From contig JAPVLO010000162.1 of the NCBI GenBank assembly GCA_027257055.1, positions 434,001 to 498,000 on the forward strand: a stretch of 64,000 nucleotides of DNA. Reading direction: 5' to 3'. This stretch comes from Cephalopachus bancanus. Taxonomy: Eukaryota; Chordata; Mammalia; Primates; Tarsiidae. Numbering within the stretch: the first letter of the stretch is position 1; the number at the start of each line of letters is the position of its first letter. Under the pieces are notes generated by a model. It saw only the letters and a program-made list of their open reading frames with translations, searched no databases and had not been told where the DNA came from. A program made the position numbers and the translations under genes. Of this stretch, positions 22,265 to 34,050 are shown in pieces.

Positions 22265-22549
22265 TATCTTTTTGAGTCGGAGTCTCACTCTGTTGTCCAG
22301 ACTGGAGTGCAGTGGCACATTCATGGCTACCACAGCTTAGACCTGCTGGACTCAGGCGATCCTTCTGCCTTAGCCTTCCAAGTAGCTGGAACTACAGGTG
22401 TGCGCCACAACACCTGGCTAATTTTTTGATTTATGGTAGAGACGGGATCTCACCAAGTTGCCCAAGCTGGTCTCGAACCACTGGCAGTTCTTTTGTCTTC
22501 ACCTCTCAAAGTGCTGGGATTACAGGCGTGAGCTGCTGTATACAGTGTA
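22265..22549 (-). mobile_element. Alu
   Basis: GAGTCGGAGTCTCACTCTGT to GAGCTGCTGTATACAGTG; the left end is degraded. Confidence 0.9.
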
Positions 22550-22610
22550 TTTATTTATTTTAAAAAATCTTTTTTCTTTTTTGAGGCCACATTACTGGCA
22601 AATCCCCTCT

Positions 22611-22633
22611 TTTATTTATTTATTTATTTATTT
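22611..22633. repeat. (TTTA)n simple repeat
   Basis: About six TTTA units next to the tail region of the following antisense Alu. Confidence 0.9.
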
Positions 22634-22644
22634 TAAAAAATTTT

Positions 22645-22935
22645 ATTTGTTTAATTTGAGTCGGAGTCTCACTCCATCGCCCAGACTGGAGTACAATGGC
22701 CGCTCCTGGCCACCGCAGCCTCGACCTGCTGGACTCTGGCGATCCTTCCACCTCAGGCTTCCAAGTAGCTGGAACTACAGGTGTGCGCTACCAAGCCTGG
22801 CTAATTTTTGGATTTATTGTAGAGATGAAGTCTCGCCAAGTTGCCCAGGCGGGTCTTGAACCCGTGGGCTCAGGCAATCCACTCACCTCAGCCTCCCAAA
22901 GCACAGGATTACAGGCTGAGCTACCGAGCCCGGCT
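22645..22935 (-). mobile_element. Young-type Alu
   Basis: GAGTCGGAGTCTCACTCCAT, GCCGCTCCTGGCCACCGCAG in the right arm and CTGAGCTACCGAGCCCGGC at the left end. Confidence 0.94.
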
Positions 22936-22949
22936 AAATTCCCTTTAAA

Positions 22950-23062
22950 AAAAAAAAAAAAAAAAGATGGGTCTCGTTGTGTTGCCCAGGCTGGACTTGA
23001 ACTCCTGGGCTTAAGCAGTCCTCCCAGGTAGCTGGGACTTCTGGCTCTGTGCCCAGCTGCAC
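22950..23062 (-). mobile_element. Alu left-monomer fragment with deletion
   Basis: An 18-20 base run precedes GATGGGTCTCGTTGTGTTGC; the monomer is shortened after CAGTCCTCCCAGGTAGCTGG. Confidence 0.75.
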
Positions 23063-23204
23063 CCCTTAATTTTTTTTCTACCTGTGCATCTGCCTTCAGA
23101 TGTATCTGGTGATTCTAATTCCCCAGACTTCTTGGGGTTTTGTAACAGGACTAGTTTGCCCTTTTCTTTCCCTATTCTTTTTTATTTATTTATTTATTCT
23201 TTTC

Positions 23205-23487
23205 TCATTTTTTGAGTTGGAGTCTCACTTTGTCACCCAGGCTGGAGTGTAGTAGCACCCTCATGACCACTGCAGCCTTGACCCGCTGGGCTGAGGTGAT
23301 CCTTCTGCCTCAGCCTCCCAAGTAGTTGAAACTACAGGCGTGCATTATCACGCCCAGCTAATTTTTTTTATTTATTGTAGCTATGAGGTCTCACCAAGTT
23401 GTCCAGTCTGGTCTCGAACCCGTGGGCTCAGGCAGTCCTCTCGCCTCAGCCTCCCAAAGTGCTGGGATGACAGGCATGAGCCACCTC
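23205..23487 (-). mobile_element. Alu with 14-bp target-site duplication
   Basis: GAGTTGGAGTCTCACTTTGT to CATGAGCCACCT, flanked by CTTTCCCTATTCTT (23166-23179 and 23488-23501). Confidence 0.94.
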
Positions 23488-23501
23488 CTTTCCCTATTCT
23501 T

Positions 23502-24100
23502 ATCTCATCCTCCATCCCCACCCCCCAGGCAAATTTCAACCTTCCCAAACCTGCTAGGCCAGTAACAATCATCCATTAGCTTTCCAGTTTCCACAGTTTT
23601 GTTGATGTCTTCATCAATTTTCATTCTCTTTGCCCTGTGTGTTTTACCTTTTCTTTTTTTAACCTCTTTACCTGGATTTTAGTGGATTTTTAGAAGGACC
23701 TGAGAGCAAACAGATGTGTTCAATCTGTTAGTTCAGTCATCTTAAGCAGAAGTCCTGGCACTGGTTCTTGACTTTCATCAAAATTTCAGCCCGTTGACTG
23801 TCCCTTTTCTTTCTTAGGTCTTCCTGTCTATTCTTATAATTTGGATTCCAATGTCTCCATTATTGTCACTTTATTAAACATGCCATCCCCCTTCCCCTGT
23901 GATTTGGTAAGGCATCACCTGGGGTGTACCCAGCGGCTTCTCCCCTGTCATCTCTAGGTGCTCTGCGTCTCATCTTCTGAATCTCTGTGGCCTGGGTCTT
24001 TTGGTTCACCCCATGTCTCACTGGCATCTTCAGACTCCTGTAGGGGTTCTTGCCCCTCTGTGTTCAGATAACTGTGATATTTCTCATAGTAAGCAGATAT
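23502..24100. other. Intron 1 stretch, nothing recognised
   Basis: No confident repeat. A 68-codon minus-strand frame at 23954-24160 has no recognisable domain. Confidence 0.4.
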
Positions 24101-24179
24101 TTGGGGGGAAGGGACACTGCTTTTGCCCAACTTTGTTATTTCTTTGGTTTCCTTCTTCATTGCTTTTACTCTTTCCCAA

Positions 24180-24740
24180 CCCTGTCTTCAAATGCAGAAG
24201 CTAAACTATCTTTTCAAACCCCATCTAAATTCTACTTTCTCTTTGAAGGCTTAACTGAGTCTCTTCAACTAAAATAATTTCTCTCCCCGACTGAATGTCT
24301 GGGGTACTTTGTCCTTTTTCTTTTTTTAAACCTTTTTTGAAAATATTTTCTCAGCCGGGCTCTGTGGCTCAGCCTGTAATTCCCTGCCTTTGGGAGGCTG
24401 AGGTGAGTGGATTACCTGAGCCCGCGGGTTCGAGACCCGCCTGGGCAGCGAGACCTCATCTCTACAATAAATCAAAAAATCAGCCAGGCGTGGTAGCGCG
24501 CACCTGTAATTCTGGCTACTCGGAAGGCTGAGGCGGAAGAATCGCCGGAGCCCAGCAGGTCGAGGCTGCGGTGGCCGGGAGCGGCCACTGCACTCCAGTC
24601 TGGGCGACAGAGTGAGGCTCCAACTCAAAAAAACAAACAAAAAAAAAGAAAATGTTTTCTCTTCCCCAATAGACTGTGGGATTCTTGTTACATTTGTTTA
24701 TATAGTCCAAATCCCATCACTGAAGGAATAAATCATGGTT
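24180..24740 (+). repeat. L2-like 3' region split by an Alu
   Basis: TTCAAACCCCATCTAAATTC and TTTGAAGGCTTAACTGAGTC before the Alu, and AATAGACTGTGGGATTCTTG after it, read as an L2 3' end. Confidence 0.55.
24353..24647 (+). mobile_element. Young-type Alu
   Basis: GCCGGGCTCTGTGGCTCAGC to GGCTCCAACTC and an AAACAAAC tail. The imperfect target-site duplication is GAAAATATTTTCTC before and GAAAATGTTTTCTC after. Confidence 0.95.
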
Positions 24741-25575
24741 GTTGAGAAATAAGATACTTCACAAAGAGGTTCTTAAAAATATTTGTTTATTGAATATCTG
24801 CATGTAGGCACTCTGAAAGAAAGTAGAATAACTCATCTGTCCTTATTGCGAATTTATTTTTGCTGTCACTCCATGGTTAATAAAAATAAACAGTATTCAG
24901 CCTTCTATGATGCTCTGTTTTTAGTCTTTCCCTCCTCTATGAGATGCTTATATTGCCCTCATTTTATAGTTGCAAAGACTGTGGTACAGAAAGGGAGAAA
25001 CTTTTGACTCAAGGCTCTTATAGTCACCAAATGCACTTGTAACCAAAAGTCTGTTTTAGTGTAGTAATATACATAGTGTTTATATTTTCAATCTGAAATT
25101 GGTAAGGAACAGAATTTTTCTGGTTTGCTACAAAACCACTTTCAAGAATACATATTTTATAAAACTATTCTCTTATTCTTCGCCATCCCCCGCCTAAATA
25201 ATCTAATGACCTGGTGCACTCTAATGACCTGGTCACAATAGACTTGGTATAGAGGAGTAATTTAAATATGTGTCAGCCTATGCTATGAGTTAGCTTCTTT
25301 TCTTTAATACTTGTATAAAACAGTCATTTTCTGAAGAATCTATATTCAGTAAACTTTTTTCCACCAAAATTCTTGGAACCCATAGTCATGGTTGTGTTAT
25401 GTGGTGGACAAATATCACTGATAACTTCAAAGTGTACTAAAGGAAAGATTACTTTGAAGCATATCTTAAAGGAATCTTTGTCTAATAGTAACACGTTCTG
25501 AACATTCAGTAGCTTCTTTTGTCCACCCCCAGTAGTCAAAATTAGTAGGTGGTGCTTTGGAAGGAAAGGCTATCT
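24741..25575. other. Intron 1 stretch with a possible MIR remnant
   Basis: TTATATTGCCCTCATTTTAT followed by GTGGTACAGAAAGGGAG (about 24950-24990) resembles an antisense MIR core. The rest is unrecognised. Confidence 0.4.
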
Positions 25576-25578
25576 CTG

Positions 25579-25850
25579 TTTTTTTTGAATGGGGATCTCA
25601 TTCTGTCACCCAGGCTGCAGTGCAGTGGCATGATCATAACTGGTGCTGCCTCAACCTCCTGGGCTCAGGCAATCCTTGTGTTGGCCTCCTAAAGGTATAC
25701 ATCACCACTCTTGGCTGCTTTTGATTTTCTTCTAGAGACAAGTTCGCTCTGTGTTGCCCGGACTGGTCTAGAACTCCTGGGCTCAAGTGATCCCTGCACC
25801 TCAGCTCCCAAAGTGCTGGGATTACAGACATGAGCTACTGTACCAGCTTA
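25579..25850 (-). mobile_element. Older AluJ-like element with deletion
   Basis: GAATGGGGATCTCATTCTGT to GAGCTACTGTACCAGC; part of the middle is missing. Confidence 0.87.
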
Positions 25851-25923
25851 AAGATCATTTCTTTTTAGGTCCAGTGAATTAACCTACTCAGTTGTAAGTT
25901 TGTAATTTAAGTTAAAAGTAGGT

Positions 25924-26027
25924 TGCTGGGTACAGTGGCTCATGTCTGTAATCCCAGCATTTTGGGAGGTTGAAGCAAGAGGAGTTCAAGACTAGCCTTG
26001 ACAACACAGACCTTGTCTCTATTTAAA

Positions 26028-26040
<13 letters not shown>
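25924..26040 (+). mobile_element. Alu left-monomer element (FLAM-like)
   Basis: TTGCTGGGTACAGTGGCTCA to CTTGTCTCTATTT and a long A tail, followed by a short (AT)n at about 26045-26060. Confidence 0.82.
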
Positions 26041-26060
<20 letters not shown>

Positions 26061-26112
26061 GTAGGGGCTTACTTTTACAGAGACGGTCTGTGGGTAGAAA
26101 TTATCTCAGAAG

Positions 26113-26440
26113 TTTTGTAGTGGCTCAAGCCACTAATCCCAGCAGTTTGGGAGGCCATGGCGAGAGGATTGCCCTGAGCCCAGGAGTTCGAGACCAGCCT
26201 GGGCAACTAGGTGAGACATTGTCTCTAAAATAAATAAGTAAGTAAGTAAGTAAGTATGTAAGTATGTACATACATACATACCAAACGTGGTAGCGCATGC
26301 CTGAAGTTCGAAGCATGGAAGGCTGAGGTGGAAGGATCTCCTGTGCCCAGCAGGTTGAGGCTGCCTTGGCCTTGAGTGTGCCATTGTACTCCAGCCTGGG
26401 CGACAGAGAGACTCCAACTTAAAAAAACAACAACAAAAAA
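26113..26440 (+). mobile_element. Alu with a tetranucleotide expansion in its middle linker
   Basis: GTTTTGTAGTGGCTCAAGCC to GAGACTCCAACTT and an AAACAACAAC tail. The middle A-rich linker has expanded into (AAGT)n, (ATGT)n and (ACAT)n at 26234-26281. AGAAGTTTT occurs on both sides. Confidence 0.9.
26234..26281. repeat. Compound tetranucleotide microsatellite
   Basis: AAGT units pass into ATGT and then ACAT units, within the Alu middle linker. Confidence 0.92.
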
Positions 26441-26594
26441 GAAGTTTTATAGTCCAGTCTGGAATGTGAAAAGGCATAATGAAAAGCACCAAAAACATAA
26501 AGCAGATGAAATAAAATCATGCTTGGGTAGACTAAGTTGTTGTCATATTTAACTTGTCATGTCCCTATGGGAATTTTATTTTTATTTTTTATTT

Positions 26595-26883
26595 TTATTT
26601 TTTGAGTTGAGTCTCACCCTGTTGCCCAGGCTGGAGTGCAGTGGCATAGTCACGGCCACCGCAGCCTTGACCTGCTGGGCTCTGGCGATCCTTCCACCTC
26701 AGCCTTCCAAGTAGCTGAAACTACAGGCACGCACCACCATATCTGGCTAATTTTTGGATTTATTGTAGAGATGAGGTCTCACCAAGTTGCCCAGGCTGGC
26801 CTCAAACCCATGGACTCAAGGAGTCCTCACACCTCTGCCTCCCAAAGTGCTGGGATTATAGGTGTGAGCCACTGCACCTGGCC
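26595..26883 (-). mobile_element. Alu
   Basis: GAGTTGAGTCTCACCCTGTT to CCACTGCACCTGGCC, with GGGAATTTT at 26569-26577 and 26885-26893. Confidence 0.93.
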
Positions 26884-26893
26884 TGGGAATTTT

Positions 26894-27340
26894 CTTTTTT
26901 AGATATCCTGTCAAAAAGGTCATGGTCATGGACTATCAGCTTCAAACTTTTTCCTAGTAGATTTCCTCTTTGGAATTTTTTGATTCTTCAGCTCAGTTCT
27001 GAAACCTAGAGTTTTTGGTTTTTCTCTAGCAATTGTAGTAATTGACTTATCTTGAAAGTTTAGACCTTTTTTTTCGCTTATGCTCTCATCTTCTAGTCAT
27101 AACATGATTTTGACAGGAAAGCCTTCTAGAAAATAGAATGTTCCTATACAAATTCAGTAGGTCAGTAAATTCAATGAATATAGGAATACTGTGTGCCTTG
27201 CACTGGTAGAAACTGGGAGTATTTAAGTAAATTAGAAGAACCAAAAGTCTTTTTCCCAAAGTTTACCAGTTTAGCTGCATCATCCAGTGTGGTAGTCACC
27301 AGCCAGATGTGACTATTAACACTTAAATTAATTAAAATCA
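26894..27340. other. Intron 1 stretch, nothing recognised
   Basis: AT-rich, no confident repeat or coding signal. Confidence 0.4.
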
Positions 27341-27344
27341 AAGT

Positions 27345-27645
27345 TAGCCAGGCATGGTGGTTCACGCCTATGATCCCAGCACTTTGGGAGGCAGAGGTGA
27401 GAGGATTGCCTGAGATCATGAGTTCCAGACCAGCCTGAGCAACTTGGCAAAATCACGCCTCTACAATAAATCAAACAATTAGCCAGGTGTGGTGGTACAC
27501 TCCTGCAGTTCCAGTACTTGGAAGGCTAAGGCAGAAGGATCGCCTGAGCCTAGCAGGTGGAGGCTGCGATAGCTATGAGTGTGCCACACTCATAGCCTGA
27601 ACTCTAGCCTGGGAAACAGAGTGAGACTCCGACTAAAAAAATAAA
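27345..27645 (+). mobile_element. Alu
   Basis: GCCAGGCATGGTGGTTCACG to GAGACTCCGACTA and an A-rich AAATAAAATAAAG tail. A small duplication CACACTCATAGCC interrupts the right arm. Confidence 0.92.
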
Positions 27646-27900
27646 ATAAAATAAAGTTAAAATCAGTTCCCTTATTTGCATTACCCACGTTCCAAATATT
27701 GGACAGTGCATATAGAGAACACTTCATGTCTTGGAGTATTGAAATCTATGTGTGTGAATTTGTGACAGTGTTTCTGTTGCCATGGTAGTCTGTTATCTGG
27801 TGACATTCCTTCTTATTAGAATTAGTTTATTTCTTGTCTTGCTAGGTCTTGGGCCAGAGTTGATAGTTTTTCCAAAGCCATTCACATATTTATTAAATGT

Positions 27901-28210
27901 TCTTTTTTGGGGGGGGTGTGGTGGGTCTTACTCTGCCACCCAGGCTAGAGTGCAGTGGCATGATCACGGCTGATTGCAACCTTGAACCCTTGGGCTCTGG
28001 CGATCCTTCCGTCTTAGCCTTCTGAGGAGCTGGGGCTGCAGGCATGCGCCACTATGCCCTGCTAATTTTTTTGATTTTTTTTTTTGTGTGTGTGTAGAGA
28101 TGATGTCTCCCTATGTGGCACAGGCTGGTCTTGAACTTCTGGGCTCAAGCCATTCTCCTGCCTTGGCCCTGCAAGTGCTGGGATTACAGGTGTGAGCCAC
28201 TGTGCATGGC
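27901..28210 (-). mobile_element. Older AluJ-like element
   Basis: GTGGTGGGTCTTACTCTGCC to GCCACTGTGCATGGC. Confidence 0.87.
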
Positions 28211-28269
28211 TTTCTTCAGCATTCTTTTATGGTGATTGCATTGATGTTTATGGGGGAAATGGGAAGTAG

Positions 28270-29030
28270 ATCTTACAGATTTTTAAAAATTGTGGTAAAA
28301 TACTCAAAACATAAAATTTACCTTTTTAACCCTTTTTTTTCTTTATTTTGGGACGGGGTCTCCCTCTGTTGCCCGGGCTGGAGTGCAGTGATGGTGATGA
28401 TAACTCACTGCAGCCTCTACCTCTCTACCTCCTGGGATCAAGTGATCCTCCTCCCCTTAGCTCCCCACAGGCACCAGCCAATGTGCCCTGTCATTTTAAC
28501 CATTTAAAAACCTGCAGTTCAGTGACATTAAGGATTCACATTACTGTGCAACCATTACCACTATCCATCTTCAGAACTTTTTCATCTCTGAAACCAAAAC
28601 TATCCCCATTAAACACAGTAAGTCCTATTTCCTCCTTATCTTCGTTCCTGGCAACTAACATTCTGTCTTTATGAATTTGACTGTTCTAGTATCCCATGGA
28701 AGTGGAGTGATACAGTATTTAGCCTTTTTTGTGATGGGTTTTTCTCAGCATGATGTCAGTGTCCATCCATGTTGTAGCATGTGTCAGCATTTCCTTCCTT
28801 TTTTTAAGGCTGACTAATACTCCATTGTATGTATGTGCCACATTTTGTTTATCCATTCATCCTTCAGTGGACTTTTATTTCACCTTTGTGAATAATCTCC
28901 CTGTGTACATGGATGTACACATATCTGTAGGTGTCCCTGCTTTTAAGTGTTTGGATATATAGTATACCCGGAAGTGGGATTGCTGAGTCTATGATGATTC
29001 TGTTTATTATTGCCATACTGTTTTCCAGAT
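28270..29030 (-). mobile_element. Old L1 3' part, antisense, split by an Alu
   Basis: TTGTGGTAAAATACTCAAAA, CTGTGCAACCATTACCACTA, CTAATACTCCATTGTATGTA and TTTGTTTATCCATTCATCC follow the antisense old-L1 order. The Alu fragment at 28334-28489 interrupts it. Confidence 0.75.
28334..28489 (-). mobile_element. Old Alu fragment
   Basis: GGGACGGGGTCTCCCTCTGT through GTGATCCTCCTCCCCTTAGC; right monomer only, degraded. Confidence 0.75.
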
Positions 29031-29606
29031 TTTATATAATTTTAAACTCTGTGAACTTAAAAAACAAATCTAATTCATAGGAAGTTGAGATTACTCAGAC
29101 CTGCCTGTCCTGTATTTCCCTAGCTTGTGCCTTGGTATTGAAGTATTAGCAGAGAGTGTTTTATAGCTGTGCAGGTGAGGCCCCAGATAGAAGCCTTATT
29201 TCTCTTCACTGGAAGTGCACAGTATCTCTAAAGGGGATAATTTTGTGGTTGTTTGGCTTGTAGAACCTCTTAAAAATACTGAGGCAAAATGAAAAATACT
29301 GAATACAAAATGAAACATTAGGAAACAAGTATTTTTCCTTTTGGTGAGTTTTCTGTTAGTTGAGTTTACATTATGGTTTTACTTATTTTTCTCTCAAGCC
29401 CATGACACTGTTCTTTTGTTTTTCTCTGCATTCATTATTTCCTTGTTGTATTTTCTGTCTCGGCCATAATGTGATACCATTTTAACAGTTATCCCCAAAG
29501 CAAGAGGATATATCTGGAACTGAACTTGACAATACACATTTTTATATAAGTGTTCAGAGTTTTTCGAGCACTTTAATACATTTCTACAATACTTTAAGTT
29601 AGACAT
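29031..29606. other. Intron 1 stretch, nothing recognised
   Basis: AT-rich with no confident repeat. A 70-codon minus-strand frame at 29394-29606 has no recognisable domain. Confidence 0.4.
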
Positions 29607-29615
29607 TTCGCATTT

Positions 29616-29906
29616 TTTTTTTTTTTTTTTTTGAGTTGGAGTCTCACTCCATCGCCCAGACTGGAGTGCAATGGCTGCTCCCGGCCACCGCAGCCTCGAC
29701 CTGCTGGACTCCGGCGATCCTTCCGCCTCAGCCTTCCGAGTAGCTGGAACTTCAGGTGCGCGCTACCACGCCCGGCTAATTTTTTGATTTATTGTAGAGA
29801 TGAGGTCTCGCCTGCCCAGGCGGGTCTCGAACCTGCGGGCTCAGGCAATCCACTCTCCTCAGCCTCCCAAAGGCGTGGGATTACAGGCTGAGCCACCGAG
29901 CCCGGC
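29616..29906 (-). mobile_element. Young-type Alu
   Basis: GAGTTGGAGTCTCACTCCAT, GCTGCTCCCGGCCACCGCAG, ending CTGAGCCACCGAGCCCGGC. Target-site duplication TTCGCATTT (29607-29615 and 29907-29915). Confidence 0.95.
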
Positions 29907-29944
29907 TTCGCATTTCTATAAGTTTAAAAAATCAGTCTTCTCTT

Positions 29945-30009
29945 CCACTGCATTCCAGTCTGGGTGACAGAGTGAAACTCGATAGATAGATAGATAGATA
30001 GATAGATAG
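29945..30009 (+). repeat. Alu 3' end remnant followed by (GATA)7
   Basis: CTGCATTCCAGTCTGGGTGA and CAGAGTGAAACTC form an isolated Alu tail. A pure GATA run occupies 29981-30009. Confidence 0.88.
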
Positions 30010-30214
30010 TTTTTAGCTAAGAATATCTTCCCTCCCATGAGGGAAATAATTTTTTCCTTTTGTGCTTATGTATTCAGTTATTGTGGAGATGGCTATGAAA
30101 ATGTAAGTTGGCTGAATTTATCTCTGTAAATAAACTTTTCTTCCAGAAAGTTTATGTATACAGCAAGGATATTTTGTGGGTCTGAGAGTTTGCTAGGGAG
30201 AGGCCTTAATGAAT

Positions 30215-30505
30215 TTTTTTTTTTTTTAGTTGAGTTCTCATTTTGTCGCCCAGACTGGAGTGCAGTGGCACGCTCACGGCCACCGCAGCCTCAGCCTGCT
30301 GGTCTCAGGCATCCTTCACCTCAGCCTTCCAAGTAGCTGGAACCATAGGCATGTGACACAATGCCCGGCTAATTTTTTGATTTATTGTAGAGGCGAGGTC
30401 TTGCCAAGTTGCCCAGGCTGGTCCCGAACCTCTGGGTTCAGGCAATTCCCTTGTTTCTGCCTCCCAAAGTGCTGGGATTCCAGGCATGAGCCACTGCACC
30501 CAGCC
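30215..30505 (-). mobile_element. Alu
   Basis: AGTTGAGTTCTCATTTTGTC to GAGCCACTGCACCCAGCC. Confidence 0.92.
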
Positions 30506-30523
30506 CTTATGATTATTTTACAG

Positions 30524-30811
30524 CTTTTTTTTTTTTTGAGTAGGTCTCACTCTTGCCCAGGCTGGAGTGTAGTGGCATGCTCATGACCACTGGAGCCTTG
30601 GCTTGCTGGGCTCAGGCAGTCTGCCTCAACCTTCCAAGTAACTGGAACCATAGGCACATGCCACCATGCCCGGGTAATTTTTTGATTTGTTATAGAGACG
30701 AGATCTTGCTAAGTTGCCCAGGCTGGTCTCGAACCTCTGGACTTAGGCAGTCCTCTCACTTCCGCCTCCCAGAGTGCTGGGATGACAGGTGTGAACCACT
30801 GCGCTGGTCTA
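30524..30811 (-). mobile_element. Alu
   Basis: Poly-T, GAGTAGGTCTCACTCTTGCC, ending AACCACTGCGCTGGTC. Confidence 0.91.
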
Positions 30812-30940
30812 TTTTCAGCTGTTTTTGGAGGAATTGTTTACTCATCACTGCTCTGGTAAAGATGTTAGCTAAGCTTCATTTCATCATGGTTTCTGTGTTT
30901 CAGGTCATCTTGCAAAAGTTATATTGAAAAATATTTTTGA

Positions 30941-31237
30941 CTGGGCGTGGTGGCTCAAACTTGTAATTCCGGCACTTTGGAAGGCCGAGGTGAGGGGATT
31001 ACCTGAGCCCATGGATTCGAGAACAGCCTGGGAAACTTGGCGAGACCTCATCTCTACAGTAAATCAAAAAATTAGCCAGGCGTGGTAGCATGCACCTCTA
31101 GTTCCGACTACTAAGGCTAAAGTGGAAGGATCACTGGAGCCCAGAAGGTTGATGCTGCGGTGGCCGTGAGCATGCCACTGCACTCCATCCTGGGTGACGG
31201 AGTGAGACTTCCAACTCAAAAAAAAGAAAAGAAAAAG
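30941..31237 (+). mobile_element. Alu
   Basis: GACTGGGCGTGGTGGCTCAA to GAGACTTCCAACTC and an AAAAGAAAAG tail. Confidence 0.92.
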
Positions 31238-32438
31238 TAATTTTCTGATTTTGCTAGACATATTTGCTAGGGGAATCTAGCAATTTGTCTCAGTTTTGTA
31301 AAATTCTCATAAAGAACTTAAGATAATTGAGGACTTAAAAAAAATGACTTTTCCTTTTCAGGTAAATTAGACTTGTACTTTCTTTAACTGCCTCGTGAAA
31401 ATGATTTTTTCCTTGATTTGGGAAATTCTGTCTTTTCTAGTTCTGTATGTACTACATTGTTGTATAGCATATACCTAAAGCATTGTTGTTTGATTGATTT
31501 ATAGTTTTCTTCAAGTCTCATTGAATTGCTTATATTTCCAGAATCTCATTTTCTATTTGCCAGAAAGCTTTTGATACCCAGTGAAGTATTTTAAGTCATT
31601 TTGCTTAATTTGAGGCATTTTTTGTAGACTTAGCTAGCAGCCCTATTTGCTTCTAATTCTTGACAGCTCATGAACCCCTAGGTCCTGTCTGCGTGTGTGC
31701 ATGATTGTTGAGTGCCTGCTCATGGTTTCAGTTGATTTGGCAGTTTTAGAGAGTGATTCTTGGAGCAGTGGGTACCACTAAGACAGAAGGGCCGGTACTT
31801 TCAGGGTCTGCTGGGAAGTCTGAAGGCAGAGAGCATGTTAGTGAAAGGGTTGCTGGCTTTGGCCCACCTGATATTCATCACATAGTCATGGAAATGTCTT
31901 TTGAAAAGACGATATAAAGGCCTGTTCTGCTACTGCTTTGTGAAATGGAAGATTGGAATTAGATGCTTAAATGGAAAATGTTCTCTGTTGCAGCCTCTTT
32001 GAAATGTGCTGCTGGTGGGAGCTGCTGCTTCCTCCTGCTGACTCTGAGCCCCAGGCTTCAGTTGAGATGGTCCTTCCAGGAATGTGGCGCTTAGTCCAAG
32101 CCTGGATTTCAGTGGGTAGCACCTGGCATCTGGCTAGAAAGTCCTATGAAGTGTAAGTGCTTTATTCTCTCCTTGTAAAGAATCCCCTTTCCTTCCTGGG
32201 TTCTCTTCCTTCTCTTCCTTCTCTCTGCATATTAGCAGAGGGGAAGAACAGTGAGCAATGCACTGTTCTGTAGAGTTGAGGGTGTCAAGATTTGGTTGCC
32301 TTGTCTTTATGACTCAGTGACCAAAACAAGACTACCTGGCCTTTTTGGATTTCAACAATTCCTAAACCCTCTGAGAATTCAGAATAAAGTGATAAATTAT
32401 GACATTTAACATTTAGTATTGGCTGTATCATCATGGGT
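31238..32438. other. Intron 1 single-copy-looking stretch
   Basis: No repeat recognised over 1.2 kb. A 61-codon plus-strand frame at 31971-32156 has no recognisable domain. Confidence 0.45.
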
Positions 32439-32440
32439 GG

Positions 32441-32733
32441 TTTTTCTTTTCTTTTTTGAGTTGGAGTCTCACTCTGTCACCCAGACTGGAGTGCAGTGGC
32501 CACTCCTGACCACCGCAGCCTCGACCTGCTGGGCTCCGGCGATCCCTCCGCCTCAGCCTTCCAAGTAGCTGGAACTACAGGCACGTGCTACCACACCCGG
32601 CTCATTTTGATTTATTGTAGAGATGAGGTCTCGCCAAGTTGCCCAGGCAGGTCTCGAACCCGCGGGCTCAGGCAATCCACTTACCTCAGCCTCCCAAAGG
32701 CATGGGATTACAGGCTGAGCCACCGAGCCTGGC
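32441..32733 (-). mobile_element. Young-type Alu
   Basis: GAGTTGGAGTCTCACTCTGT, GGCCACTCCTGACCACCGCA, ending CTGAGCCACCGAGCCTGGC. Confidence 0.94.
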
Positions 32734-34033
32734 TATGGATGTTTTTTCATTGACAATTTACTTAGTAGCTTTGATAGTCAGGTTTGCCAGGTTTCTCTAG
32801 AGGTCACTCTTAATATTTAGTTCTCATTCGACAAAACAAATAGTATTTGAAAGGAGAGGCACATTTGAGGCAGTGGGTGAGGGTACTTGAAATGAGAAGA
32901 TATCTCTTTTCTTTTGCTTCTACTTGAAACATTTGCACAGAAGTAATCCAGCAATTTCTCTATGACCAGTTTCCTATGGAATTGTCCTAGGAAATTCATA
33001 TCACTGCTGTCTATATTTTAGATGAGTTTTAAAAAAAAAACTAGATAATAGCGTAAGGAGTATTAAAAGATGCAATTTTGATTTTGGTTTAGTTTACCTG
33101 GGTCTAAACACTGTTCTATTTTCCTGTTTCAGAAGTACTGGTAGTATTTTACAGTAAGCTCATGCCAAAAGAGACTTTTTTTTTTCTTTTTGAATTTTGA
33201 GGTCCCTTGACTGAAATTTTTCTGTCTTTAGATTTTTCTAGGAAAATGTTGAGCTTCTTTTCATCACTAAAACAAAAGACATGTTTAAAGCCATACTGAA
33301 CCTTAAAGCACTATCCTGGCAAGGACAGTGTAGTTCTACAAGTGTGAGGAGAGATGTTCCTAACATCTGTAAATTTTGAATTTTGAATTTTGTTAGGATA
33401 GGTGGCCCCAGTCCAGTAAGTTTCTGGCCACCTAATAAAAGAATGGGCTTTATGTTTGGGAGAACAAAGAGATGTTATAGACTTATGCTATGATGGTATC
33501 TTGTTGTTTTCCTTCATATTTAACAATATTTATCTGTTATGGCCAAAGATTTGTCTATGCATTTTGGGAGATGCAGACACAATTAAGGTTGTGTTTTACT
33601 TTTGAAGGAGATTACAATGTGTTGGAAAAGATTAACATAGGCCCAGTTAATCACAGTACAGAGTCCTGCAGTTGAGCTATTTAGAGTCAAGGGTACTGTG
33701 GTTGTAATGTAAAAGGATTTAGTTATTACTGCTAGAGATATCTTTTCTAAATGGGTTATATTTATTTAATTACAGAATAATTCAATCTAAAATTTGATTT
33801 GTTTTGTTCTGTAAAATCAGAGTAATTGTGGTTCTGTTTGTCAACTTTTTTGTGTGTGCATGAGTTACACAGTTACCAGTGTATTTCATATTAACATTTT
33901 AAATCAGCCTGTCTGAAAGAATTGTGGGATTATGTAGTGTAAACATCAGTAGAAGGGTTAGGCTATGTAGAAGTTATAACTTGCAGTTTCACCAATTTTC
34001 TGCTTATAGAAAAAAATTTTTAAACTTTTTAAT
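32734..34033. other. Intron 1 single-copy-looking stretch
   Basis: 1.3 kb with no recognised repeat or gene; only a TTTTGAATTTTGAATTTTG microrepeat near 33373. Confidence 0.45.
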
Positions 34034-34050
34034 TGAAAGATAATTTTCTT

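Noticed and set aside
31971..32156. Possible extra exon in intron 1
   Set aside because: No good acceptor/donor pair in a matching phase and the TNPO3 protein joins exon 1 to exon 2 without it.
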